From Streptomyces sp. SID12501 (GTDB taxonomy: Bacteria; Actinomycetota; Actinomycetes; Streptomycetales; Streptomycetaceae): a stretch of 64,000 nt of DNA. The position numbers and the translations under genes were made by a program. The notes under the pieces were generated by a model. That model had not been told where the DNA came from, made no database searches, and saw only the letters and a list, made by a program, of their open reading frames with translations. This document shows positions 26,709-35,001 of the stretch, one piece after another. The DNA lies in the NCBI RefSeq assembly GCF_010550245.1, contig NZ_JAAGLU010000027.1:90877-154876 (forward strand), read 5' to 3'. The first letter of the stretch is position 1; each line of letters opens with the position of its first letter.

Positions 26709-29700
26709 ATGTCCCAGCGCACCGAACACCTGCTCACAGCCGTCGACCGGCTCTCCTACCCCCACCGCATGCGTGAGCTGGCCTCCGCTGCCCGGCGCGC
26801 CGCGGCAATGGGGGCGGTCGACGAGCTTGTGACCGGGCTCGCCGCCCACGGCGTCCACGGGCGGCGGCTCGCCGCCACCGCGGCGGACATGGTGCGCCAC
26901 GACGCGTATCTGGAGGGCTGCCTCGCGGACCCCGACCGCCTCGTCCGCGCCCCCGCGATCAGGGCGCTGCGACAGGGGCGGCTCACGGACGCCACCGTGA
27001 TCGAGGCCATCGAGGACGCACCCGCCGCCGTGCGGCAGCAGCTCGTGCACGCCATCGCCGTGGCGGGGCGTACGGGTCTCGCCGAGGCGCTGGTCGAGCC
27101 GACGTACCGGCGATGGGGCACCGAGGCCGCCGCGGAACTGCTCGCCGCCTGCACGGCGGAGACCGCCGCCCGGCTGCTGCCCCGCCTGTTCCGCGGACTG
27201 AGCTCCTACCGGCTGCTCGCCGCCCGCCATCCCGCTCTGCTGCTCGCCGAGCTGGAGCGGCAGCTCGACACCCTCCCCGCCGTCGTACGGGACGGCTGGC
27301 TGGCGTCCCACGCGGACGCGCTCGCGCTCCTCGCCGAACGGGATCCGCTCGGCGTGCTGGGCGTGCTCGAGCGTTACGAGACGCTGCCGATGCCCGTGGA
27401 CCGCAAGCTGCACCTCCTGGCCGAGGCTGATCCCGGCCGCACGGTGCGGCTGCTGCTACGCCCGAAGCTGCGGTCCCGGCTGAACAGCGGCCACCTCGAA
27501 CCCGCCGTGCTGCGCCGCCTCGTCCGCCACGCCCCGACGGAACTCACCGACCTCGCCTGCGCCTGGAAGGACAACGCGGCCGCTCTCGCCCGGCTGCTGG
27601 CCTGCCTGCCGCCCTCCCGCCGCGGCACCCTGTTCGACGCGGCGATGGAGGGCAAGGACCTCGCCCACGCGGACCTCAGCCCCGCCCTGCTCGACGTACT
27701 GCCGTACGAGCGGCGCACTGCCGAGGCTCGGCGGATGGCGACGCTGGCCCGCGGCAGGGGTGCGCACTGGGCGCAGATACTGACGGCAGCCGCCTATCTG
27801 CCGCCGGACGAGGTCCGTGACGACCTTCTCACCGCCGTCCGCCGCTCCGCCGCGGACGACCGCGCCACGGCGTACCCACTGCTCGTCCGCAACGCAGCAC
27901 GCTCCCGCGACCCACAGGAAGTGAGCCGGTTGCTGCGTGCGCTGCTGCGGCTGCGCAATGAACAGGACCCGGTCCGCAGCGCCGCCCTCTCCGCACTGGC
28001 GGAGGTGCGCCCTTCGCTGTTCACGGAGGACGCCGCCGAGGACCTCGGACGAATCGCCATCGACGCCGTCGAAGCCCGCGACTCCTCCTGGAGCACCCGT
28101 CACGCGCTCAGCACGCTCGCCCTGTCCGTGCTGCGCGAGCACGCCGTCACGGGCGGCACGCGGCTCATCGGCTGGGCCCTCGACACCCTCACCCGCCTGT
28201 CCGGCCACACCGGCGGCACGAACGTCGGCCGCCTCGACATCGTGCTGCGGCGCGGCCAGGAGTACGAGGTGCTGGCGGCGCTACGGCCGTGGCTGGAGGC
28301 CGCCACCGACAAGGCCGACTACTCGCTCGTCTTCGCACTCGTACGGGCACTCGGGCGGCGCGCGTGGGGGATGGCCGAACTCCAGGAGTACCTGTGGCAG
28401 GCCGTCCAGTTCGGAAACGACGCGTCCGTCCGCACCGCCGTCGACCTCTGGCTGGAGCAGCCGAAGGGGCGCGACGAGCGGGTGGAGCGGATCGTGCGGC
28501 TGGAGCCGTCCGCCGCCGTCCTGCCGTCCGTTCTGAGCGTCCTGACGGGGTGGCGTACTGACCTGCTCGACCCGCTGCTGGCGGACACCCCACCGTACGG
28601 CCGCTTCCTGACCGCCCGCAGTCATTGGACGCCACGCACCTACCGGGCCCACCGCTGGGTGCCGCGCCAGCAGCGGGCGGCGGCGGAGCTGCTCGCGCGC
28701 ACGGCGGGCGACGCGGGGCAGCCGATGCATGTGCGCGTCCAGGCCCTCTCTGCGGCGGCAGTGATCCCGGAGGCGGGCCTGGAAGTCGTCCGCCGCTACA
28801 CGGGATCGTCGAACGCCCCGCTGGCGGAGGCGGCCCTCGGCGCACTGCCGTGGACCGACCGCCCCGACGAGGTGCTGCCACTGCTGCTGGAGCACGCGGG
28901 CGGCGACCGCGCCCGGGTCGCGGTCTACGCGGCGACGCGGGCCGCGCAGTACGTCGCGCCGTCGCGGCTCGCCACGGAGCTCCGCAGGCTGCTCACGCCG
29001 AAGGACCCGCGGACGGTGAAGGTCACCAGCCGCAAGGAGGCGGTGCGCCTCGCGGCGACGATGCTGCCCCCGGCGCAGGCGGCGCCGCTGCTGCGGGAGG
29101 CGTTCGAGCTGCCCGGGCAGCACCACGACGTGCAGTCGGTGTGCGTCGCATTTGCCCAGGGGATGCTGGCGGAGCCAGCCAGCTGGCCCATGCTGGAGTC
29201 GGCCGCGCAGGGACGCACGGAGCTCCGCCAGGAGCTGGCACGGGCGGCCGTGGCCGAGGTGGACGAGGAGCATCGGGCCAGGTACGCAGGGCTGCTGCAT
29301 CGCGCCTGCGAGCCGCTCGAACCGGAAACGGCTGCGGCGCTGTTCCCAGCACTGGCGGAATGGGCACCGTGGCAGCCGGAGATCGCCGAGATGCTGGTGG
29401 CCGCCACCACGGACCTTGCCGATCGGGCGGTGTGGGCGATGGCCGGGCAGGAGCTGGTGGAGCTCGCGGCGGACGACGACGGCCCGTACCTTCGGGCCCT
29501 GCGGGCGATGCTGGAAGCCACAGGAGACCCGGACCAGCCCGACGCCGAGCCCGAACGCGACCAGCCGGCCCGGCAGCGGGCCGCGAGCCTGCTGCACCAC
29601 CTCCTGCTCCACCACCGCTACCGGGGCGGGGGCCGGCCGACGGCGGACGCGCTGCTGCGCGCCGCCGACACCGCCGCCGGGCACGAGGATTTCGCGCGCT

Positions 29701-30101
29701 CCGTCGCCGAACTCCGGCTGTACGCCCTCGAACTGAACAAGGACGCCACCGCGCTGTCCTCGGGCCTGCGCCGACTGGCTGCCGACTGCGAAGGACGTCC
29801 GCTGCTCGCCCGGGACATCGCAGAAGGGATCAGCTCGCGGCTCAACGCGATCAGCGGCTCCGCGCCGGACGCGTGGTTGGAGACCGCCCGCACGCTGGGT
29901 GCGGAACCGGACCTGGTCCAGGGCCTGTTCGCCATCAGGCTCACCGTCTCCGGCGGCAGCCGTTCTCGGTGGACGGAGCCGTGGCGCGGCCAGCTCCGCA
30001 CCCTGCGCCGGCACGCACACCCCGACGTCCGCGCGTCGGCACGCGAGACGGTCACGGCACGGGAGGCGCCGCCGTCGGTCCCAGGGACGATCCAGTGGTG
30101 A
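26709..30101 (+). CDS. Giant HEAT-like repeat protein
   Basis: A 1130-residue protein with ATG 26709 (MSQRTEHLLTAVDRLSYPHR). It is almost entirely alpha-helical by composition, with repeated ~40-residue helix pairs such as LVRAPAIRALRQGRLTDA, AAVRQQLVHAIAVAGRTGLA and VRSAALSALAEVRPSLFTED. There is no signal peptide, TM segment or catalytic motif. Such solenoids are protein-interaction scaffolds, and long ones are widespread in Streptomyces without an assigned role. It stands alone, transcribed divergently from the HEPN/membrane operon, and its codon use is the very GC-rich style of the core genome rather than of the island around it. Whether it belongs to the conflict island is not known. Confidence 0.75.
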   Translation: MSQRTEHLLTAVDRLSYPHRMRELASAARRAAAMGAVDELVTGLAAHGVHGRRLAATAADMVRHDAYLEGCLADPDRLVRAPAIRALRQGRLTDATVIEAIEDAPAAVRQQLVHAIAVAGRTGLAEALVEPTYRRWGTEAAAELLAACTAETAARLLPRLFRGLSSYRLLAARHPALLLAELERQLDTLPAVVRDGWLASHADALALLAERDPLGVLGVLERYETLPMPVDRKLHLLAEADPGRTVRLLLRPKLRSRLNSGHLEPAVLRRLVRHAPTELTDLACAWKDNAAALARLLACLPPSRRGTLFDAAMEGKDLAHADLSPALLDVLPYERRTAEARRMATLARGRGAHWAQILTAAAYLPPDEVRDDLLTAVRRSAADDRATAYPLLVRNAARSRDPQEVSRLLRALLRLRNEQDPVRSAALSALAEVRPSLFTEDAAEDLGRIAIDAVEARDSSWSTRHALSTLALSVLREHAVTGGTRLIGWALDTLTRLSGHTGGTNVGRLDIVLRRGQEYEVLAALRPWLEAATDKADYSLVFALVRALGRRAWGMAELQEYLWQAVQFGNDASVRTAVDLWLEQPKGRDERVERIVRLEPSAAVLPSVLSVLTGWRTDLLDPLLADTPPYGRFLTARSHWTPRTYRAHRWVPRQQRAAAELLARTAGDAGQPMHVRVQALSAAAVIPEAGLEVVRRYTGSSNAPLAEAALGALPWTDRPDEVLPLLLEHAGGDRARVAVYAATRAAQYVAPSRLATELRRLLTPKDPRTVKVTSRKEAVRLAATMLPPAQAAPLLREAFELPGQHHDVQSVCVAFAQGMLAEPASWPMLESAAQGRTELRQELARAAVAEVDEEHRARYAGLLHRACEPLEPETAAALFPALAEWAPWQPEIAEMLVAATTDLADRAVWAMAGQELVELAADDDGPYLRALRAMLEATGDPDQPDAEPERDQPARQRAASLLHHLLLHHRYRGGGRPTADALLRAADTAAGHEDFARSVAELRLYALELNKDATALSSGLRRLAADCEGRPLLARDIAEGISSRLNAISGSAPDAWLETARTLGAEPDLVQGLFAIRLTVSGGSRSRWTEPWRGQLRTLRRHAHPDVRASARETVTAREAPPSVPGTIQW

Positions 30102-30115
30102 CCGGGGCCCGCGCC

Positions 30116-30184
30116 GTCCGACCAGGTGGAAGACCTCCCGGGCCTCATAGCGCTTGAGGCAACGAACGATTTCACGCCGGCTCT
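30116..30184 (-). mobile_element. Degenerate IS110 transposase 3' end
   Basis: GACCAGGTGGAAGACCTCCC to ACGATTTCACGCCGG is a diverged version of the same part of the transposase gene in the full copies (GACCAGGTTGAAGACCTCTC...). It is older than the three closely related copies. It begins 14 bp after the stop of the HEAT-like gene and lies 90 bp from the intact element at 30275. Confidence 0.7.
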
Positions 30185-30281
30185 AATCGAGGAGAGGACC
30201 TCGCCGTTGAGGAACGCTGAGGGCCCCTGCCGACGCCTGCCCGGCGAGGGCCTCAACGACCATCACGCGTCACAGACGCCC

Positions 30282-31367
30282 CTATGACTGGGGGGCGATG
30301 GATACCGTCCTGACCAGGTTGAAGACCTCTCGGGCGGCATATCGCTTGAGGTATCGGATGATCTCACGGCGGGTCTTGCCCTCCTGGGTGCGGCGTTCGT
30401 AGTACGCCTGGGTGCGCGGGTCGTGGCGCAGCCAGGTGAACACGATGCGGTGCAGGGCCGCGTTGGCTTGCCGGTCGCCGCCGTGGTTGAGCCGCCGCGT
30501 ACTCCGCCGGCCCGAGGAGTACTCGACGGGGCTGACCCCGCACAAAGCGGCGAAGGATGCCTCAGTGCTCAGCCGCTCGGGATTGTCTCCCATGGTGATC
30601 AGGAGAGTGACGGCACTGTCCGGGCCGATACCCACCGGTACGAGCAGCTGCGGGGCGTGGCGCTCGACGAGCCGGGTCAGGCGCCGGTTCAGCTCATCGA
30701 TCTGCCCGGTGAGCTGCTCGATGCGCTCGGCGAGCATGCTCAGGGTCATATGGGTGGCCTGGGCCACCGCGTCCTCGTCGCCCCCGCCGTCGCACAGGCC
30801 GAGGCGCGCGCAGGTGCGGAACAGCTCGGCATTGCCCAGGCTCGACAACCGCTCCCGCAAGGCGGGGTCAGCTATGACCAGGACGGCCTTGAGCTGGTTG
30901 ATCGCCTGTGTACGGGCCTTGACCGCGGAGACCTTGGCGAGTTTGAACATCCGGGCACTGTGCACCGGACCGTCGCCGGTTTTGGCCCGCGCCCGGGCGC
31001 GACCACTGAGCACAGCCCGCGCATCGAGCGGGTCCGACTTCCCGAGCAGACGGCGGGCCGAGCGATCGGGCCGGTTCACTTCGAAGACCTGGACGTCCTG
31101 AGCCAGCAGATAGCGGGACAGGCCCGCACCGAAGGTACCGGTGCCCTCCACACCAGCCCGGCGCACCACCCCCAGCCTGCGGGCCCAGACGAACAGCCGA
31201 ACATAGCCGGTCGCCGTAGCCGGAAAGGACTCAGTACCCAGGACCTCCCCCAGAGGAGAGACCACGGCCGCAACATGAATCTCGCCGTGCGTGTCCACGC
31301 CCAGAACGACCTCGCCCGGAACCGGAGGATCCGTACTGGAGGACGTGCTGCGCTGTCTGATCGTCAT
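30282..31367 (-). CDS. IS110-family transposase, copy B (4-residue deletion)
   Basis: A 361-residue protein starting MTIRQRSTSSSTDPPVPGEV at 31367. Three catalytic-site texts are kept (VLGVDTHGEIHVAA, GVEGTGTFGAGL, KSDPLDAR). Right after the last Asp, four residues found in copy A (DPLDAQAAARAVL becomes DPLDARAVL) are missing. The deletion falls in the helix that follows the DEDD pocket, so activity may be reduced. The C-terminal serine block GVSPVEYSSGR is intact. Confidence 0.92.
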   Translation of the reverse strand: MTIRQRSTSSSTDPPVPGEVVLGVDTHGEIHVAAVVSPLGEVLGTESFPATATGYVRLFVWARRLGVVRRAGVEGTGTFGAGLSRYLLAQDVQVFEVNRPDRSARRLLGKSDPLDARAVLSGRARARAKTGDGPVHSARMFKLAKVSAVKARTQAINQLKAVLVIADPALRERLSSLGNAELFRTCARLGLCDGGGDEDAVAQATHMTLSMLAERIEQLTGQIDELNRRLTRLVERHAPQLLVPVGIGPDSAVTLLITMGDNPERLSTEASFAALCGVSPVEYSSGRRSTRRLNHGGDRQANAALHRIVFTWLRHDPRTQAYYERRTQEGKTRREIIRYLKRYAAREVFNLVRTVSIAPQS

Positions 31368-31775
31368 GATTGGTTCGCCTCCCGCGTGGTGACGTACTGG
31401 GTGGCTGGCACCGGCCTGGACGGGCGGTCTGAACCGTGATGGCGCCTGAACTTCGGCAAGGCCCCTATTGGGACACGCCCTGTGGCCCGGTGACAGCAGA
31501 CACCATCCCGCAACGACAGTCGACAAGCCCGTGACTGGACACTTCGGTCATAGATCTCAAGGGTCAGACCCCCGCCCGGGACAGCACCACGCAACAGTCC
31601 CACCAGCACCGGCACAAAGGCGGCGTCCGATCACTCTCGGAAGACTTCGTCCGGACCGGAGACCAACTGCTGCCGCAAGACGAGAGGATGGCCTCACCCT
31701 TCGTCTGCTCGTGACCGGCATTGACAGACACCCAAGTCACCCGCCGCACCAGCCGGATACGACCGGCACGCGCCC
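31368..31775 (-). ncRNA. IS110 left-end non-coding region, candidate bridge-RNA locus (copy B)
   Basis: The counterpart of 3368-3774, about 408 bp with a handful of differences. Conservation without coding content supports a functional RNA or recombination end. The two copies allow donor- and target-binding loops to be compared. RNA ends and fold were not determined. Confidence 0.4.
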
Positions 31776-31849
31776 GTACGGTAGTTGGGCGTTGGCCCAG
31801 TCCCCGGCGACGGTCCGACGACCACGAACTCCCGTCCAGCGGGGGTCTC

Positions 31850-32050
31850 ATGTCAGGAACCGTCATGGGCATCAAGGAGACAAATACAGCCTCGGAGCAG
31901 CGCCGGAATCACCCGATACCGGGGAGGCTGCCGCCCCCATGTCGGCACACGCGCAGTTACCTTGTCCGCGGCATCACCGTGATCGAGCTCCACGGAAGCA
32001 TCGATGTCCTCGTGGTGCGAGCAGAACAGTACGTGTACCGTCTGCGGTAG
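31850..32050 (+). pseudogene. STAS (anti-sigma factor antagonist) N-terminal fragment
   Basis: A 66-codon frame (ATG 31850) ends in RSYLVRGITVIELHGSIDVLV, then RAEQYVYRLR and a stop. The VIELHGSIDVL text is the first strand-helix of STAS-domain anti-sigma antagonists, which are normally ~110-130 residues. The phosphorylatable Ser region is missing. It begins 74 bp from the IS110 copy B end and is probably a casualty of rearrangement. Confidence 0.6.
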
Positions 32051-32074
32051 CTGTCATGGTTCCGAAGTACCGGT

Positions 32075-32100
32075 CGCCCGTGAGCACACCCTCACGGGCG
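32075..32100 (+). terminator. Rho-independent terminator upstream of the cold-shock gene
   Basis: A perfect 10-bp stem, CGCCCGTGAG / CTCACGGGCG, with a 6-nt loop, followed by ATTTTGTTGTT. It would end transcription from the STAS fragment side and isolate the cold-shock gene. Confidence 0.75.
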
Positions 32101-32190
32101 ATTTTGTTGTTCACCGTCTCTGAGGACCAGGGCGATCACCTCCGGTTCCCGCACGGTGCGGGACCGATTTCGAGTCCCCTTGGAGGACAC

Positions 32191-32394
32191 ATGGCCAGCG
32201 GCATCGTTAAGTGGTTCAACGCCGAAAAGGGTTTCGGCTTCATCGAGCAGGACGGTGGCGGCCCGGACGTCTTCGCCCACTACTCGAACATCGCCAGCTC
32301 CGGCTTCCGCGAGCTTCAGGAAGGCCAGAAGGTGAACTTCGACGTCACCCAGGGTCAGAAGGGCCCCCAGGCGGAGAACATCACCCCCGCCTGA
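32191..32394 (+). CDS. Cold-shock protein (CspA family)
   Basis: A 67-residue protein, MASGIVKWFNAEKGFGFIEQ, with RNP1 (KGFGFI) and RNP2-like VFAHYS. It is a single OB-fold that binds single-stranded RNA/DNA and melts mRNA structure; Streptomyces carries several paralogues. The ribosome site GGAGG is 7 bp before the ATG. A ~90-bp leader separates it from the terminator upstream, and its own terminator follows, so it is monocistronic. The gene looks intact amid degraded surroundings. Confidence 0.95.
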   Translation: MASGIVKWFNAEKGFGFIEQDGGGPDVFAHYSNIASSGFRELQEGQKVNFDVTQGQKGPQAENITPA

Positions 32395-32446
32395 CGCTCG
32401 TCTGTTCAGCAGGCGCCGCCAGGTCACTGGCGCACGCCCTGTGAAA

Positions 32447-32478
32447 AGCCCGGCCGGGCCGTTACTACCGGCCGGGCT
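32447..32478 (+). terminator. Terminator of the cold-shock gene
   Basis: An 11-bp perfect stem, AGCCCGGCCGG / CCGGCCGGGCT, with a 10-nt loop, preceded by GAAA and followed by CTTCT, about 50 bp after the stop codon. Confidence 0.85.
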
Positions 32479-33040
32479 CTTCTATGGCGCGTATCTCCAC
32501 GGACGGCGGGCCGTCCAGGTAGCGGTCATTTCAGGTCCCTGCGGGCGGACAGTTGACCTCCCTGTCCGGTATGACTTTCATCCCCTGGATGGGGGCATGG
32601 GCCGTGGGTGAAGCCGTGCCGCGGAGGCCACGCATGCCTGACCGCTCCGCCTCCGGCGTCGTTGGCACCAAGGGGGCCGGCACCACGACCACCCTCACAC
32701 CGCGGGCCGAGGGGCACACGGGCCGGGACACCCCAATCAGGGCCCACGATGAGGCGCCGTACCGGCAGGGCCCGCCCCATTCCCGGGCCGCTGTACCAGG
32801 CATCGGGCCCTGGGCCCTTGTCTTATGACCGCGACCTTGATCGAGCCACCGCCAGCACCTCTACGCGGAAGCGGTGTGCAGGAACGGGAAGGCCGCCGCT
32901 CATCCCGGGCAGCCACACGATCCGGGAACAGCACACCCAGTATCCGAGACCGTTCCGATTCAGGATGCCGACTCAAGACCTCCATGACCACCCTGTAGAC
33001 GGCCGGACCCTCGATCACCGGGGAATCCTCGCCGACCCCT
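32479..33040. other. Gene-free stretch between the cold-shock gene and the TetR operon
   Basis: Several short open frames occur on both strands, but none has a ribosome site, family resemblance or matching codon bias. The region is probably rearrangement debris. Confidence 0.45.
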
Positions 33041-33205
33041 GGTAGTGGTCGGCAACCACCCGGGCCATCGCCCCGATCCTGTCCGCCTTCACCTCCCTGG
33101 CAGCGAAGAACACATGCCCCCGCACCTCCGGATACTCCTTGGCGAGAGTGAGGTGCCGGGACAGCTCCGCCGGATCCTGCCACTCCGCAGGCTGCGCCGG
33201 ATCAC
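33041..33205 (-). pseudogene. Family-10-like glycosyl hydrolase C-terminal fragment
   Basis: The minus strand encodes ELSRHLTLAKEYPEVRGHVF then FAAREVKADRIGAMARVVAD and HYQG. This matches the C-terminal part of secreted GH10-like (YngK/DUF187-type) proteins of actinomycetes as I recall them. There is no start and no other domain. It ends just before the TetR gene's stop. Confidence 0.5.
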
Positions 33206-33230
33206 CCCCCCTTGTAGAGGGCCCCTCAGT

Positions 33231-33854
33231 TCAAGAACGTGGGTGCGCGGATGCTGATGTCCGGGACAGGGCCGGGGCCAGCCAGCGGTTGAGGAAGGTG
33301 CGGAGCCGGGTTTCGTCCTGCGGTGGCTCGCTGGGGTGCTGCAGCAGCGACGTGAGGAGTCGCATGATGATCTCGGCGAGGCCGTTGAGGTCGTCCTCGT
33401 CGATGTCGGCGGCGGCCCAGTCGACGGGGAAGCGCTGCAGCATCTTGGCGCCGTAGGCGATGGTTTCCCTGGTGGTGGCGCCGCGGCCGAAGGCGGTGGT
33501 GTCTCCGAGTTGCAGCAGAAGGCTCAGGCGTGGCTCGGTGGGGATGGTCCGTACGCAGAAGACCATGCCTTCGACCACGGCTTCGGCCGGGTCGGTGGTC
33601 CCTTGCAGGTGCGCGATCATCAGGTCGACGAACGACTCGGCGCCCTGGGCCGCCACCTCGCCGATGATGTCGCTGATGCGGCCGAAGTGGCGGTAGACGG
33701 TCTGGCGGGTGACGCCGAGCTCGCCGGCGACGTCGGACAGGGTCGTCTTCGTGACGCCGTGCCTGTCGATGCAGCGGGCGGTCGCGTCGATGATGCGCTG
33801 CCGGGCCTCCGCGTCCGATGCGGGAGGCCGGCCTCCCCAGCCGTGATGCCCCAT
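33231..33854 (-). CDS. TetR/AcrR-family transcriptional regulator
   Basis: A 207-residue protein. The N-terminal HTH spans ~18-65 (QRIIDATARCIDRHGVTKTT and VAGELGVTRQTVYRHFGRIS). The C-terminal ligand-binding domain contains FVDLMIAHLQGTTDPAEAVV. It is the last gene of a three-gene minus-strand operon, 4 bp after the membrane-protein gene. A 27-bp dyad in front of the first gene is the probable operator, so it may autoregulate the whole operon as a repressor. The ligand is unknown. Confidence 0.9.
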   Translation of the reverse strand: MGHHGWGGRPPASDAEARQRIIDATARCIDRHGVTKTTLSDVAGELGVTRQTVYRHFGRISDIIGEVAAQGAESFVDLMIAHLQGTTDPAEAVVEGMVFCVRTIPTEPRLSLLLQLGDTTAFGRGATTRETIAYGAKMLQRFPVDWAAADIDEDDLNGLAEIIMRLLTSLLQHPSEPPQDETRLRTFLNRWLAPALSRTSASAHPRS

Positions 33855-33858
33855 GGAC

Positions 33859-34986
33859 TCAGGATCGCACAGGCTCTGTGGTCTGCCGGGACATGGTCGC
33901 GCGGAGTACGGCCACGATGAGCCCGGTTGCGGCTACGGTGCACAGCACGGTGTACCACAGGCTGCCGATCGGTGTGCCCTGCTCGGTGATGCCATTGGCC
34001 GCCGCGAAGTAGGCCGGCAATGCGACCAGCCAGAGGACGATGTGGACGCCGAGGTACAGCGCCGGATAGATCCGCGCGAACAGCGGCGATGCCACCGGAG
34101 CCGGATCTGTTCGCCGCGCGCGCCAGGCGTCCGCGAGAAGGTAGAGGCCGACGGTCCAGACCAGGGCGAGCTCGGCACCGATGATGGCCCGCTGGATCCC
34201 AAGGTGGTCCCCACCGCGGAAGATGTTGCTGGGCACGCCGGCGACCGCCATCGCCAACGGTGTGAGGGCGCCGGCGGCCACGGTACGCAGGCTGGTTTGC
34301 CGGCCGGTGAGCGTGCCTCGGCCGTCCTTCGCGCCGACCAGCCGGACGACCAGGTAGGTCATCGCGCCGAAGGACACGGAGGCGAACAGGAACATGCTGT
34401 TCATCGGGACCGAGGTGAGCGCCGGCTTGTTGATCATCTCGTTGCCGGGGTTCCAGGCCCACCACTTCAGCTGAGGTCCGAGCTGATCGAAGATCTCGTA
34501 GAACGCCTGGCAGGCGAACGCGACCGCCAGCGAACCGAGAAGGAGCCCACGTCGCGCGAAGACGCCGAGAACACGGACCACCTCGTAGGCGAGCTGCGAC
34601 AGCGCCGGGTAGAAGGCCACTATGTAGAGCGGCAGCCGGTCGTACATGAACTGCACGGTGAACACGTTGTGGGAGAAAATGAACCCGACGTGCTCCTCCA
34701 GGCCGAACCAGGCCGGGAAATAGAGCGGCGGCTCGATCACCGCCAGGTAGACGAGCGAGGCGAACCACAGGGAGATGTTGACCGGGTCGCCGTCGCGCCG
34801 CCACCGCCGCCACGCATGGACGAGGGCGAACACCGCACCGCCGATGATGAGCAGCTCGAGGAACGGCATGGTGCCGTTCTCGAGACCGAACGGGTTGCGG
34901 AAGTCCACGACGGGATCGGCGTCATGGCAGGAGAAGCCGAGCCTTCCAGCGAGGCGCTCGGCCGCCGAGTCGCATGAATAGCTCAT
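33859..34986 (-). CDS. Polytopic membrane protein of unknown function
   Basis: A 375-residue protein, ATG 34986 (MSYSCDSAAERLAGRLGF). About eight hydrophobic segments are visible, for example FLELLIIGGAVFALVHAW, LPLYIVAFYPALSQLAYEVV, LLGSLAVAFACQAFYEIF, AIIGAELALVWTVGLYLL and LYLGVHIVLWLVALPAYF. The charged Trp-rich loop QLKWWAWNPGNEMINKPAL is distinctive. It is not a recognised transporter. It lies between an FAD oxidoreductase gene (15 bp away) and a TetR gene (4 bp away), so it may take part in the same lipid or terpenoid conversion, or in export of the product. Confidence 0.75.
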   Translation of the reverse strand: MSYSCDSAAERLAGRLGFSCHDADPVVDFRNPFGLENGTMPFLELLIIGGAVFALVHAWRRWRRDGDPVNISLWFASLVYLAVIEPPLYFPAWFGLEEHVGFIFSHNVFTVQFMYDRLPLYIVAFYPALSQLAYEVVRVLGVFARRGLLLGSLAVAFACQAFYEIFDQLGPQLKWWAWNPGNEMINKPALTSVPMNSMFLFASVSFGAMTYLVVRLVGAKDGRGTLTGRQTSLRTVAAGALTPLAMAVAGVPSNIFRGGDHLGIQRAIIGAELALVWTVGLYLLADAWRARRTDPAPVASPLFARIYPALYLGVHIVLWLVALPAYFAAANGITEQGTPIGSLWYTVLCTVAATGLIVAVLRATMSRQTTEPVRS

Positions 34987-35001
34987 TCCTCGCTCCTCGG
35001 G

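Larger units (their letters stand above)
30275..31775 (-). mobile_element. IS110-family insertion sequence, full-length copy B
   Basis: About 1.50 kb, nearly identical to 2263-3774, from GACGCCCCTAT to CACGCGCCC. Differences are a 12-nt in-frame deletion in the transposase gene (near 31020), a one-base insertion in the left end near 31570, and scattered substitutions. The flanks share no similarity with those of copy A beyond these limits. Confidence 0.85.

Noticed and set aside
26189..26737. Upstream extension of the HEPN gene frame (485 codons in total)
   Set aside because: The extra 183 codons are Arg/Cys/Ser-rich and overlap a flavoprotein relic in another frame. ATG 26188 fits the coding pattern.
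32531..32803. A possible small gene on the minus strand
   Set aside because: No ribosome site and no family resemblance; composition is like the other shadow frames of the stretch.
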